Below are positions 29,394 to 35,971 of a DNA stretch of 38,518 nucleotides, in pieces. Made by a program: the position numbers and the translations under genes. The first letter of the stretch is position 1. Each line of letters starts with the position of its first letter. A model generated the notes under the pieces. The model did not search any database. It was given only the letters and a program-made list of their open reading frames with translations, and was not told the DNA's origin. Source of the DNA: a virus; the IMG/VR virus record IMGVR_UViG_3300036857_000274, positions 1 to 38,518 of that record; one strand, written 5' to 3'.

Positions 29394-30841
29394 CAGAAGC
29401 TCATCACCCGCTTTCGCTTGACGTCGAGCGCGCCCTCGGCGACCGCGTCGCAGCGCGCCTCGTAGGCGAGCACCGCCGCGACGGCGGCGTCGATCTTGTC
29501 CGGGGACCCGTCGTAGTTCTTCGTCAGCCAGTAGCCGCCGCGCGCCTCGCGTATCTGCGCGTTCAAGACGTGCCGGGTCAGCGTCGCATCGCCGCCCTGC
29601 GGGATGCGACCCGCGACGAGATCGGTACGGAAGCGCTCGACCGCGCCCATCATCCGCGCGCGGTTGGTCGGGTAGCGCATCACCGCGAGGTCGCCGAACT
29701 CGCGCGCCCAGCCGTCGATCTCGGACTGCCAGAGCGGCGGGTCGAAGTAGCCGCGCGCGACTCGGTAGACCTCCATCACCTCGGCGAGCACGCGATCGAC
29801 TGCGCCACCGGGCACCTCCCAGTCGTGCCCGCCGGCGGGCGACTCCCAGACGCCGAGCGGCTGCAGCAGCGCGTCGCGCAGACGACAGCCGACGAGCGCG
29901 GTCGCGTCACCGAAGCGCGAGCCGTCGAAGCCGAGCGCGATCTGATCGCCGCGCTCGAAGGCCTCGTCGATCTCGCAGGCCTGCCAGTCCTCGCCCTTGA
30001 CCCACCAGGCCTCGGCCCCGATCCACATCCCGCAGGCGAAGCGCGCCCACTGCCAGGGCAGCATCGAGGGCGAGTTGTGCCGCTGCGCGAGCAGTTCGAC
30101 CGTCTGCCAACTCGCCGGGTTCACCTGCTTGACGACCGCCATGTCGTCTACGTCGTCGCTCTCGTCGAGCGACCACTCGTGCAGCGCGTAGGACTGGTCG
30201 CCCGCGAGCGCGTGCAGGTAGCGACCCTTGCGCTCCTGCGGCAGCTTGCGCGCAGCGGCGCGCATCAGCCCGAGCGGCGACTGCTCGTGCGCGCCTGCGG
30301 TGCTGATCGTGATCATCTGGCCGTCGCGCGGACCGAGGCCGTCACGGAAGACGCCGTAGAGGTCAGCCGAGCGGTGGCGGTGGAGCTCATCGACGAGCGC
30401 GAGCGTCGGGATCACGCCGTCGGCGGTATCGACGTCGGCAGCGAGCACGCGGATGCGCCCGGCGTCGCGCTTCGAGCGAATCTCGCGGTAGCCGCGCTTC
30501 GGATCGACGCGCTCCTGCAGACCTGGCGACCGGCGGATGAAGCCGACGGCCTGGTCGTAGAGGATCGTCGCCTGATCTCGGCTGGCGGCGCCGAGCACGC
30601 ACTCGGCGTCGGGCGTCACGATCAGGTGGTAGAGCGCGAGCGCTGCGAGCAGCGTCGTCTTGCCGTTCTTCTTCGAGAGCAGCACGAGCGTTTCGCGCAC
30701 GCCGTCGAAGTAGTCGGCGAGCAGCTGCCGCTGGAACGGCTCGAGCTCCATCGCGCCGCCCGCTTCGAGCTCAAGGGCGGCGCAGAAGCGTGCGAAGGCG
30801 GCAAGCTCATGTGCGGCGTCGTGCTCTGCGCTTGTCGGCAA
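29393..30841 (-). CDS. terL: Terminase large subunit, 482 aa
   Basis: ATP-driven DNA packaging motor with nuclease. Walker A LSKKNGKT is at residues 55-62, Walker B LALVDE near 147-152 with the catalytic Glu152, and a coupling segment ITISTAGAH near 178-185. The RNase-H-like nuclease begins IALGFDGSRFGDATALVG (Asp306) and continues with RGYFDPPLW and a late SPDKIDAAVAAVLAY acidic site. Length is normal. The start is TTG at 30841, supported by GCGGAGGT about 8 nt upstream, and it overlaps the small subunit gene by 35 nt. Confidence 0.95.
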   Translation of the reverse strand: MPTSAEHDAAHELAAFARFCAALELEAGGAMELEPFQRQLLADYFDGVRETLVLLSKKNGKTTLLAALALYHLIVTPDAECVLGAASRDQATILYDQAVGFIRRSPGLQERVDPKRGYREIRSKRDAGRIRVLAADVDTADGVIPTLALVDELHRHRSADLYGVFRDGLGPRDGQMITISTAGAHEQSPLGLMRAAARKLPQERKGRYLHALAGDQSYALHEWSLDESDDVDDMAVVKQVNPASWQTVELLAQRHNSPSMLPWQWARFACGMWIGAEAWWVKGEDWQACEIDEAFERGDQIALGFDGSRFGDATALVGCRLRDALLQPLGVWESPAGGHDWEVPGGAVDRVLAEVMEVYRVARGYFDPPLWQSEIDGWAREFGDLAVMRYPTNRARMMGAVERFRTDLVAGRIPQGGDATLTRHVLNAQIREARGGYWLTKNYDGSPDKIDAAVAAVLAYEARCDAVAEGALDVKRKRVMSF

Positions 30842-31343
30842 GTTCGTCTACCTCCGCGAAGGGGTCGGGTGTGCTCGGGGTCGCGGTCGCGTCCTCGTCT
30901 GGCTCTCGCCGACGGGCCTCGGGTCGCCCCCAGCGCTCGGGCGCGCTGCGTTCGAGCAGCCAGGCGGCGGCGCGCCAGTCTTCGGCGGCGGCGCGGGCGA
31001 TCTGCGCGACGTTGCGCGCCTCGCCCTCGGCGCGTGCCTGCTCGATGCGAGCGCGCATCGCGCGGAAGGGCGCATCGGCAAGCGCGTCGCTCCCGCCGCG
31101 CCGCCACCATTCGTAGAACGTCCGGCGCGGGACCCCCGCAGCGGCGAGCGCGACGTTCATGAACGTGCCCGCGCTGACGAGCTTCGCGATGTTCGCGATC
31201 GTCTGCTCGTCGAGCGTCGCCTCGCGCCCGTGGGCACGGCCGAGGTGGGTCGCGCAGAGCGTGCCGCCGCGCATCGCCCACGAGCGGCAGGCCTCGCCGC
31301 TGGCGCTCGTCGCGGCGCAGGGTCGCTTCGGGTATTCAGGCAT
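30807..31343 (-). CDS. terS: Terminase small subunit, 178 aa
   Basis: Start taken at the ATG at 31343 (MPEYPKRPC). The N-terminus has a Cys/His motif (CAATSASGEACRSWAMRGG, TLCATHLGR). A helix-turn-helix follows (IANIAKLVSAGTFMNVALAA, AGVPRRTFYEWWRRG), then a helical oligomerisation region (IEQARAEGEARNVAQIARAA; AWLLERSAPERWGRPEARR). This recognises the packaging site on phage DNA. The ATG lies 3 nt after the tRNA-like element and inside the mom 3' end; an in-frame start at 31409 would run through that element. Confidence 0.85.
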   Translation of the reverse strand: MPEYPKRPCAATSASGEACRSWAMRGGTLCATHLGRAHGREATLDEQTIANIAKLVSAGTFMNVALAAAGVPRRTFYEWWRRGGSDALADAPFRAMRARIEQARAEGEARNVAQIARAAAEDWRAAAWLLERSAPERWGRPEARRREPDEDATATPSTPDPFAEVDELADKRRARRRT

Positions 31344-32034
31344 GAAGCGCCGGGGTCGGGATCGAACCGCCGCCTCGCGACAGGACGTCGCGCGTGCCAC
31401 CTGCAGCACTTCCGGCGCGGGGGTAGGGCTGGGCGAAGGGGAGCAGCTGCCGACTCATCGCCCGGTCGAGCGGCATCAGGTAGCGGTGCTTGCCCGCGAG
31501 CTCGACGACGCGACACTCGTCCGGGCGCAGCGCGTTGCGCTGAGTGCCGTACTGCACGACCCGACCGCTGACGCTGATCTGTCGTTCGTGCCAGCGCCGA
31601 CCGACGCCGTCGATGTACTCGCGGCCCGAGGGCGTGCGCCCGAAGTAGAGCCAGCCGCCCGCCTGGTAGAGCGTCCCGAGGTGGCCGACGTTCGGGTCAG
31701 CGAAGCTGACGACGAGCCGCAGGCCGGGGTTCGAGCGGCGCAGCATCTTGAGCGCGATCGCGACGATCCGGCTGGTCGGCGTCTCGTGCGAATCGAGCGC
31801 GACCCGCGTCAGTTCGCAGCACTGCTGCTGCGTCAGGCCGTAGGGCTTGCCGAGGTTGCGCGTCGAGCCTCGTGAGAAGACGACCACGCCGACGAAGCGC
31901 TCGTGCTCCCAGACGCCGACCCGCACCTGCGGCGGGGTCGGCACGCGCCGCGAGTAGTGCCAGCGCAGGCAGGCGGCGCGCATCGCCGCGTAGCTCGCCC
32001 AGTCGAGTCTCAGGGCGTCCACGTGTGGCCGCAC
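31336..32034 (-). CDS. mom: Mom-like DNA modification protein, 232 aa
   Basis: Resembles the phage Mu Mom family, a GNAT-like fold that adds a carbamoylmethyl-type group to adenine and protects DNA from restriction. Seen: MRAACLRWHYSRRVPTPPQV, VGVWEHERFVGVVVFSRGST, ELTRVALDSHETPTSRIVAI, then the hallmark VVSFADPNVGHLGTLYQAGG and WLYFGRTPSGREYIDG. After KHRYLMPLDRAM there is a 50-residue tail ending RGGGSIPTPALHA. The tail codons coincide with a tRNA-like fold (31347-31418). GTG at 32034 or GTG at 32022 are both possible starts, overlapping the ParB-like gene. Terminase genes follow directly. Confidence 0.88.
   Translation of the reverse strand: MRPHVDALRLDWASYAAMRAACLRWHYSRRVPTPPQVRVGVWEHERFVGVVVFSRGSTRNLGKPYGLTQQQCCELTRVALDSHETPTSRIVAIALKMLRRSNPGLRLVVSFADPNVGHLGTLYQAGGWLYFGRTPSGREYIDGVGRRWHERQISVSGRVVQYGTQRNALRPDECRVVELAGKHRYLMPLDRAMSRQLLPFAQPYPRAGSAAGGTRDVLSRGGGSIPTPALHA
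31347..31418 (-). tRNA. tRNA-like element, 72 nt, inside the 3' end of mom
   Basis: On the minus strand GCGCCGG pairs perfectly with CCGGCGC (7-bp acceptor stem). GTGC/GCAC forms a D stem around a GG-containing loop, and CGCGA/TCGCG forms a 5-bp anticodon stem. GGCGG-TTCGATC-CCGAC is a T arm with a canonical TTCGATC loop. Faults: no T at position 8, a G where T33 is expected (loop CGTCCTG, anticodon would be TCC), one T-stem mismatch, one extra C before the acceptor stem, and no encoded CCA. It is either a degenerate phage tRNA, an RNA regulatory or packaging element, or a tRNA-mimic. Confidence 0.4.
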
Positions 32035-32501
32035 TCGGGGCAGGTCAGGTGCCCGTCGAGCGCTCCCTGCTCGTCGCCGGCGACCGGCTCGAAGTCGGTC
32101 GAGAGCGACTGCACGAGCGAGTCGAGCGCGAGTCGGTCGAAGCCGGTCCCGTCGAGGTCGGGCAGCGAGTCGAGCAGATCGACGAGTGCCTGCGGGTCGT
32201 ACTCGGCGACGTCGCTCGCGCGGTTGTCGATCAGGGCGATCCGCGCGGCGGTGTCTTCGTCTACATCGACGAAGGTCGCGGCGATCTCGTCCCAGCCGAG
32301 CTCGCGTGCGGCCTGCAGGGTGTGGTTCCCGGCGAGCACTTCGTTCGTGCGCCGGTTGACGACGATCGGGCGGTACTGGCCGTGACGGCGCAGCGAGTTC
32401 TTGAGCAGTTCGAGCGAGCCTCGGCGCGGGTTGCGCGGGTAGAGAACGAGCGCGTCGGTCGGCACGCGCAGCTGCTCAAGGGTGGCGGCGATCTCGCTCA
32501 A
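32010..32501 (-). CDS. ParB-domain protein with C-terminal zinc ribbon end, 163 aa
   Basis: Stand-alone ParB-like N-terminal domain: ALVLYPRNPRRGSLELLKNS, YRPIVVNRRTNEVLAGNHTL, QAARELGWDEIAATFVDVDE, ARIALIDNRASDVAEY. The G-N-H-T box replaces the classic G-E-R-R and is typical of phage versions that sit with DNA modification genes. The end CPECGHTW is half of a ribbon. The only start near the domain is TTG at 32501, with AAAGGA upstream, in TTGA overlap with the -1 frame of the HNH gene. It probably guides or supports the adjacent Mom protein, but this is from position only. Confidence 0.85.
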   Translation of the reverse strand: MSEIAATLEQLRVPTDALVLYPRNPRRGSLELLKNSLRRHGQYRPIVVNRRTNEVLAGNHTLQAARELGWDEIAATFVDVDEDTAARIALIDNRASDVAEYDPQALVDLLDSLPDLDGTGFDRLALDSLVQSLSTDFEPVAGDEQGALDGHLTCPECGHTWTP

Positions 32502-32889
32502 GTCCGGGCGGTCCTTTCCACGTGGAGTTTTTTTCGCGAAAAGAGCGCGTGCCTGCGCGCACACCCTCCGCGCGCCGGTGCCCCCCCTCCCGGCGCCCGG
32601 TCGCCTCGGCGGAGGTCTTGCGCCGATGGCAGTCCGGGCAGAGCAGCCAGAGGTTCGAGCGCTCGTCGCTGCCGCCCTCGACCAGCGGCAGGCGATGATC
32701 GACCGCGCCCTCGCCGCGCGCGACAGCTGCGCCGCACTGCTCGCAGCGATCACGCGCCTCGGCCCGCACCCGTGCAGCGAGACGACGAAAGGCGTGCGAG
32801 CTCTGACGCCAGGGGTGCTCACGACAGCGGCCACGTCGCACCGCTGCTCGACGGCAGCCGGGGGCACTGCAGAGCGTCAGCGCTCGCAT
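32476..32889 (-). CDS. HNH endonuclease, 137 aa (zero frame)
   Basis: N-terminal Cys/His cluster (LCSAPGCRRAAVRRGRCREH). The HNH core is CEQCGA, then VDHRLPLVEGGSDERSNLWL with the catalytic His-His/Asn, then CPDCHRRKTSAE. HNH proteins next to terminases often take part in packaging cleavage. The ATG at 32889 is solid. After Lys120 the gene runs through seven A residues (REKN); zero frame ends at 32476, 26 nt inside the ParB-domain gene, while the -1 frame ends in TTGA exactly at its start. Confidence 0.9.
   Translation of the reverse strand: MRALTLCSAPGCRRAAVRRGRCREHPWRQSSHAFRRLAARVRAEARDRCEQCGAAVARGEGAVDHRLPLVEGGSDERSNLWLLCPDCHRRKTSAEATGRREGGHRRAEGVRAGTRSFREKNSTWKGPPGLERDRRHP
32528..32534 (-). 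other. Candidate -1 slippery tract A-AAA-AAC in the HNH gene
   Basis: Minus-strand codons are GAA AAA AAC, so the heptamer A AAA AAC is in phase for a -1 slip. The -1 product would add about nine residues (LHVERTART) and stop at 32498-32500, overlapping the TTG start at 32501. This reproduces the 4-nt NTGA coupling used elsewhere in the operon. Confidence 0.5.
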
Positions 32890-32897
32890 CGTCGAGC

Positions 32898-33038
32898 TCA
32901 GCGATGCGCGCGGTTACGGATCGACGCGCTGATCCTCGCCTTGCGCTTCGAGCGCGAGCGAGCGACCGTGCGACCCGTGCTCGCGTTGACGATCGCCCAC
33001 GGCTTGCGCCCCTTGCGCTTGCGCACCGTGTACGGCAT
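32898..33038 (-). CDS. Small basic protein, 46 aa
   Basis: ATG at 33038 overlaps the previous stop (TGATG). It reads MPYTVRKRKGRKPWAIVNAS then GRTVARSRSKRKARISASIR. Tiny basic proteins with an MPYTVRK start and a W-x-IV-N block are widespread in actinophages upstream of HNH and terminase genes. Probably nucleic acid binding; role unknown. Confidence 0.7.
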   Translation of the reverse strand: MPYTVRKRKGRKPWAIVNASTGRTVARSRSKRKARISASIRNRAHR

Positions 33039-33355
33039 CAGCGACGACTCCTGCGACGACGACTGCGCCCGCGCTTGCGCCTGCCGGGAGCACTGATCGT
33101 CCCCTTTGCTCTGCTCGTCGTCGCGACCTTCGAGCCGGCGCGCGTGCGCACCTTCTTCGCAACGCCCCGATAGCTGCCGCTCGTGCCCTTCTGCCCGGCC
33201 CGGCTGAGCGCGTTGCGGTGCGTGCGCAGTCGCTGCTTCTCACTGATGCCCGCTCGCCGCGCCTGCGCCTTGGTCGGCACGGGGTACTTGCGCTTCGAGG
33301 GGTAGACGAACGCGCTGTCGGGTAGACGCCGCCGCTGCGCTGCAGTCAGGGCCAC
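33038..33355 (-). CDS. Basic phage protein, 105 aa
   Basis: Begins VALTAAQRRRLPDSAFVYPS, then KRKYPVPTKAQARRAGISEK, ALSRAGQKGTSGSYRGVAKK. The S-A-F-x-Y-P...Y-P-V-P-T-K-A-Q-A-R pattern is a recurrent phage protein of unknown function, sometimes found with DNA-binding or head proteins. The C-terminus is very Arg-rich. Start GTG at 33355 follows GAAGGAG; GTG at 33361 is an alternative. Confidence 0.75.
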   Translation of the reverse strand: MALTAAQRRRLPDSAFVYPSKRKYPVPTKAQARRAGISEKQRLRTHRNALSRAGQKGTSGSYRGVAKKVRTRAGSKVATTSRAKGTISAPGRRKRGRSRRRRSRR

Positions 33356-33375
33356 GATCACTCCTTCGAGACGTC

Positions 33376-33573
33376 TCAGCAGGTGCGCGGGCGCCCGAGC
33401 TTGCCGCCGCGCTTGCGCCCGGCGCCCTTCGCTCGACGCGCCGCCTTCTTCTTGGCGAGCACCGCCGAGCGGTTCTTGCGGTAGTGGCGACGCACGCGCT
33501 CGCGCTGCTTGGCCGGGTCCTTCTTGACGTAGCGCGCCTGCGCCTCGCGGTGCCGCTGACAGGGCGTACTTAT
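33376..33573 (-). CDS. Basic protein, 65 aa, apparent AUA start
   Basis: The frame reads (I)STPCQRHREAQARYVKKDPAK, then RVRRHYRKNRSAVLAKKKAA, and ends LGRPRTC. Composition is that of a real small nucleic-acid-binding protein, but no ATG, GTG or TTG precedes it in frame. A GGAGG lies 6 nt before an ATA at 33571-33573, which would give an MSTPCQ-like start if ATA initiates. A frame starting with GTG at 33616 (KYALGPTLSTED) would need a +1 shift to join it. Confidence 0.5.
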   Translation of the reverse strand: MSTPCQRHREAQARYVKKDPAKQRERVRRHYRKNRSAVLAKKKAARRAKGAGRKRGGKLGRPRTC

Positions 33574-33706
33574 GATCGTCCTCCGTCGAGAGAGTCGGCC
33601 CGAGGGCGTACTTCACCTACAGCGCTTCGCGGTCGCCGACGACTATGCGGTCGGGTCGTGCCAGCACGGGCTGCAGGCCGAATGTAGCGGCAGGCGCGGT
33701 CGGCGT

Positions 33707-33967
33707 CTAGGGATCGTCGTCCTCGTCGCCCGGCCCGATCGAGAAGCGGCGCGCCCATTCGAGCAGCCCGAGCGCGCGCCAGGTCGTGAGCTCGCGCGGG
33801 CCGTAGAAGTGCCCGCAATGCGCGCGGTGCTCGTCGTTGAGCGCGGCCGTCTCGAACACGACGACCCAGCCGGTCAGCAGCAGGCCGTCGAGATCGCCGT
33901 GCTCGACGAGCACCTGCTCGATCGCCTCGTGCAGCTGCTGCTGCTGCTGCGACTCCTGCTCGTCCAT
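33707..33967 (-). CDS. Conserved phage protein, 86 aa
   Basis: ATG at 33967 in TGATG overlap. Polyglutamine N-terminus (ESQQQQQLHEAIEQVLVEHG), then LTGWVVVFETAALNDEHRA, YGPRELTTWRALGLLEWARR. The T-G-W-V-V-V-x-E...T-T-W-R-A-L-G-L-L-E-W block is a recurrent small phage protein of unknown function. A gap of about 130 bp follows on its downstream side, with no convincing gene. Confidence 0.75.
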   Translation of the reverse strand: MDEQESQQQQQLHEAIEQVLVEHGDLDGLLLTGWVVVFETAALNDEHRAHCGHFYGPRELTTWRALGLLEWARRFSIGPGDEDDDP

Positions 33968-34110
33968 CAGCCCGCGATGCGCTCGGCCAGGCTGAGCCAG
34001 TGCGTGAGACGACGTCGCAGGATCGGCGCGCAGCGCACGACCCGACCTCGCTCGACGACGAAGCCCGCGACGAACGAGCTCGTCGCGACGCGGTAGAGGC
34101 CGTCGCGCAT
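33967..34110 (-). CDS. Small conserved protein, 47 aa
   Basis: ATG at 34110 and TGA at 33967-33969, with TGATG overlaps on both sides. MRDGLYRVATSSFVAGFVVE, then GRVVRCAPILRRRLTHWLSL. This type (Y-R-V-T...F-V-A-G-F-V-V-E-x-G-R-V-V-x-x-A-P-I-L-R-R) is frequent in actinophage genomes, function unknown. Confidence 0.75.
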   Translation of the reverse strand: MRDGLYRVATSSFVAGFVVERGRVVRCAPILRRRLTHWLSLAERIAG

Positions 34111-34418
34111 CAGGCGAGCTTGCGGTCGAGGCGCGCGACGTCGCGTGCGAGCGCTCGAACCTCATGCGTCAGATCGGGCAGCAGCGCGCGCTCAAGCTCG
34201 GCGACGACCGCCCAAAGCGTTGCGCTCTGACGCTGCCACTCGGCCCGCCGGCGAGACGCAGCACGCGCCGCCGCCTGCCGTGTGAGTTCGCGTTGCGCGT
34301 CCTCGGGCACGGCCTCGGGTTCATCGACGAGCGCGAGCGCGACCGACGGCGTGTAGCCGTACTCACTGCGGGCATGAAGCAGGCGGGCTGGCTCGGTCAC
34401 CTGCAGCGCGCTCTGCAC
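34110..34418 (-). CDS. Hypothetical helical protein, 102 aa
   Basis: Start at 34418, just past the hairpin at 34449-34480. It has EYGYTPSVALALVDEPE, then a helical basic region (LTRQAAARAASRRRAEWQRQ) and a C-terminal coiled-coil-prone helix (EVRALARDVARLDRKLA). Not recognised. It heads the group leading to HNH and mom. Confidence 0.55.
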   Translation of the reverse strand: MQSALQVTEPARLLHARSEYGYTPSVALALVDEPEAVPEDAQRELTRQAAARAASRRRAEWQRQSATLWAVVAELERALLPDLTHEVRALARDVARLDRKLA

Positions 34419-34448
34419 GTGACCGAGTGTAGCCCGTTCTGCGAACCA

Positions 34449-34480
34449 CGAGAAACGCCGCCCGTAGGCGGCGCTTCTCG
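34449..34480 (-). terminator. Hairpin terminator
   Basis: CGAGAA-A-CGCCGCC and GGCGGCG-C-TTCTCG form a 13-bp stem with one A/C mismatch and a CGTA loop, in the gap after the HTH-like gene at 34508. It separates two small-gene groups on the minus strand. No U-run, as in the other hairpins here. Confidence 0.7.
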
Positions 34481-34507
34481 GCTCGTCGCACTCAGGCTAG
34501 CGCGTAC

Positions 34508-34765
34508 TTATGACGTGCCCCCGTCGAGCAGGGCACGCACGCTCTGCTTCGCAACGCCGAGTGCTTCCCCGATCGCGCGATGCGACGCGCCCTCAGCGAC
34601 CGCAGCGCTCGCTGCTTCGACGATCTGCGCACGCAGCTGCCGCGCTTCGCTCTCGACGCTCGCGAGACGTTCGGCGAGCTCGATCAGCTGCACGCGGCGC
34701 TCGTCGCTGAGTTCGGCGGGCGGGCGACCCGCGCTCGTGCGCTTCACCTCGACAGTGTCGCTCAC
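34508..34765 (-). CDS. Coiled-coil plus HTH protein, 85 aa
   Basis: N-terminal basic stretch, then a helical segment (DERRVQLIELAERLASVESE), and a C-terminal HTH (AAVAEGASHRAIGEALGVAK then QSVRALLD), like the recognition helix of resolvase or Sigma-70 region 4-type proteins. Probably a small DNA-binding regulator. GTG at 34765 in GTGA overlap; followed by a terminator, so it is the last gene of its operon. Confidence 0.75.
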   Translation of the reverse strand: MSDTVEVKRTSAGRPPAELSDERRVQLIELAERLASVESEARQLRAQIVEAASAAVAEGASHRAIGEALGVAKQSVRALLDGGTS

Positions 34766-34989
34766 GACTCGACCCGCCGGTAACGATCAGGCCGGAAGCC
34801 CGGCTGCGGGGCGATGAGCGGACGCTGCACGAGGCCGATCGTCGAACCGTCGTCCCAGCGCACGTGGATCGTGCCCGCGTCGTCGATCAGCGAGACGGTC
34901 CCGCGCGTGCCGGGCCGCAGGCGCGAGTACGGGTCGTCGATCCCGAAGCCGATGAACTCGACCCGGTCGCCTGACTCGACGGCGCTCAC
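34762..34989 (-). CDS. DUF4314-like protein, 75 aa
   Basis: GDRVEFIGFGIDDPYSRLRP, then GTRGTVSLIDDAGTIHVRWD and DGSTIGLVQ. The G-D-R-V...D-P...P-G-T-x-G-T-V...I-x-V-x-W-D-x-G-S pattern matches the DUF4314 small beta-barrel. Widespread in phages and plasmids; molecular role unknown. The GTG or ATG at 34989 overlaps the upstream stop. Confidence 0.85.
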   Translation of the reverse strand: MSAVESGDRVEFIGFGIDDPYSRLRPGTRGTVSLIDDAGTIHVRWDDGSTIGLVQRPLIAPQPGFRPDRYRRVES

Positions 34990-35162
34990 TGCTGCGCCCC
35001 TTCGAGGCGATCAGCCTCGCGCTGGTGGTAGAGGGCAAGCGTCGCCTTGACGCCCGCCTGCGTGAGCGGGACGCCGCCCGCGCGGATCGCGCTCTTGCTC
35101 GCCGTGTCGCGTGCTTCGTCCGCGAGCTTCGCGGCGAGTGCGCGATGTTCGTCTGCGTTCAT
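34986..35162 (-). CDS. Hypothetical helical protein, 58 aa
   Basis: ATG at 35162 in ATGA overlap, with GGAGGAACG upstream. MNADEHRALAAKLADEARDT, then LTQAGVKATLALYHQREADR. All-helical, similar in style to small phage proteins of unknown role. Confidence 0.65.
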   Translation of the reverse strand: MNADEHRALAAKLADEARDTASKSAIRAGGVPLTQAGVKATLALYHQREADRLEGAQQ

Positions 35163-35377
35163 CGTTCCTCCTGTTGTTGTCGTTCGAGTTCGGCTGCGAG
35201 GCTGAGCGCGTGCTCGCGTTCTTCGGCGGCGCGACGCCACCACTCGCGTGCCTTGACGTAGTAGCGCTCGCGCCAGAGATCGACGCCCAGCTGCTGGTAC
35301 TCGACAGCTGAGGCCTCGGCGAGCGCGAGTTCTTCGAGCAGGCCACTCGGCGCGTTGACGTTCCAGAGGCCGCTCAT
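35159..35377 (-). CDS. Hypothetical helical protein, 72 aa
   Basis: ATG at 35377 overlaps the preceding 52-aa gene. LLEELALAEASAVEYQQLGV, then YYVKAREWWRRAAEEREHAL and a Gln/Glu-rich end. Coiled-coil character; not recognised. Confidence 0.6.
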   Translation of the reverse strand: MSGLWNVNAPSGLLEELALAEASAVEYQQLGVDLWRERYYVKAREWWRRAAEEREHALSLAAELERQQQEER

Positions 35378-35532
35378 GCGCCCTCCGGGTCGAAGCGCTG
35401 CGTCTCGACGACCTCGGCATCGGGGTGCCCGTCCGAGGCCTCGGCCTGCACGACGACTTCGAGTTCGAGCGAGTCGATCTCGTCCTCGGTCAGAGCGCTG
35501 ACGTCGAACACGACCCGCAGGTAGCGGCTCAC
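35374..35532 (-). CDS. Acidic small protein, 52 aa
   Basis: GTG at 35532 and TGA at 35374-35376, with GTGA/ATGA overlaps on both sides. VSRYLRVVFDVSALTEDEID then LELEVVVQAEASDGHPDAEV. Strongly acidic; may be a protein- or DNA-mimic or simply an uncharacterised phage protein. The overlaps support it as real. Confidence 0.6.
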   Translation of the reverse strand: MSRYLRVVFDVSALTEDEIDSLELEVVVQAEASDGHPDAEVVETQRFDPEGA

Positions 35533-35717
35533 GAGGTCACCCGCTTGCGACGCTGCGTCGTCTCGCGGATCGCGACCAGCAGCTGACGGTTCGCGTTGGC
35601 GAGCACGCGCGAGTAGCCGCGATCACGACCGTCGTCGTCGTCCATCGCGCCGTGCAGCAGCAGAGCGAGCACGCTCGCCTGCTGCTGCGTGAACACGGGC
35701 CGGACCGCAGCGCTCAC
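35529..35717 (-). CDS. Small helical protein, 62 aa
   Basis: GTG at 35717 in GTGA overlap. It has VFTQQQASVLALLLHGAMDD then YSRVLANANRQLLVAIRETT and a basic tail. The longer frame upstream is a shadow. Unknown function. Confidence 0.6.
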   Translation of the reverse strand: MSAAVRPVFTQQQASVLALLLHGAMDDDDGRDRGYSRVLANANRQLLVAIRETTQRRKRVTS

Positions 35718-35971
35718 GAGAGCACCACGGGCACGTCGAGCACGCGCCCGAGTTCTTCGGCGACACCGAACTCGAACCACTCGGCCTCGCCTCGATTCAA
35801 CGGCACGAGGTCGCCGCGTGGCATTGGGTTGTCGCCCGAGGGCTGCTCGCCGCTCACCTGCAGGTAGATAGGCCCGGCGTCGCCCTCGTCTTTCCACCAC
35901 ACCGCGACGGTCGCTTCCAGCTGATCGTTCGTCGCGCGACCGATGGTCAGGTTCAGTACGTCCTTGCTCAT
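35714..35971 (-). CDS. Hypothetical protein, 85 aa
   Basis: ATG at 35971 with GGAGG upstream, in ATGA overlap. MSKDVLNLTIGRATNDQLEA then TVAVWWKDEGDAGPIYLQVS and EAEWFEFGVAEELGRVLDVP. Beta-strand-rich, acidic. Not recognised. Confidence 0.65.
   Translation of the reverse strand: MSKDVLNLTIGRATNDQLEATVAVWWKDEGDAGPIYLQVSGEQPSGDNPMPRGDLVPLNRGEAEWFEFGVAEELGRVLDVPVVLS

Noticed and set aside
33634-33705. 72-nt plus-strand segment with 7-bp complementary ends (CGCCGAC/GTCGGCG)
   Set aside because: No T-loop or anticodon arm can be drawn on either strand; GC-rich chance pairing is more likely than a tRNA.
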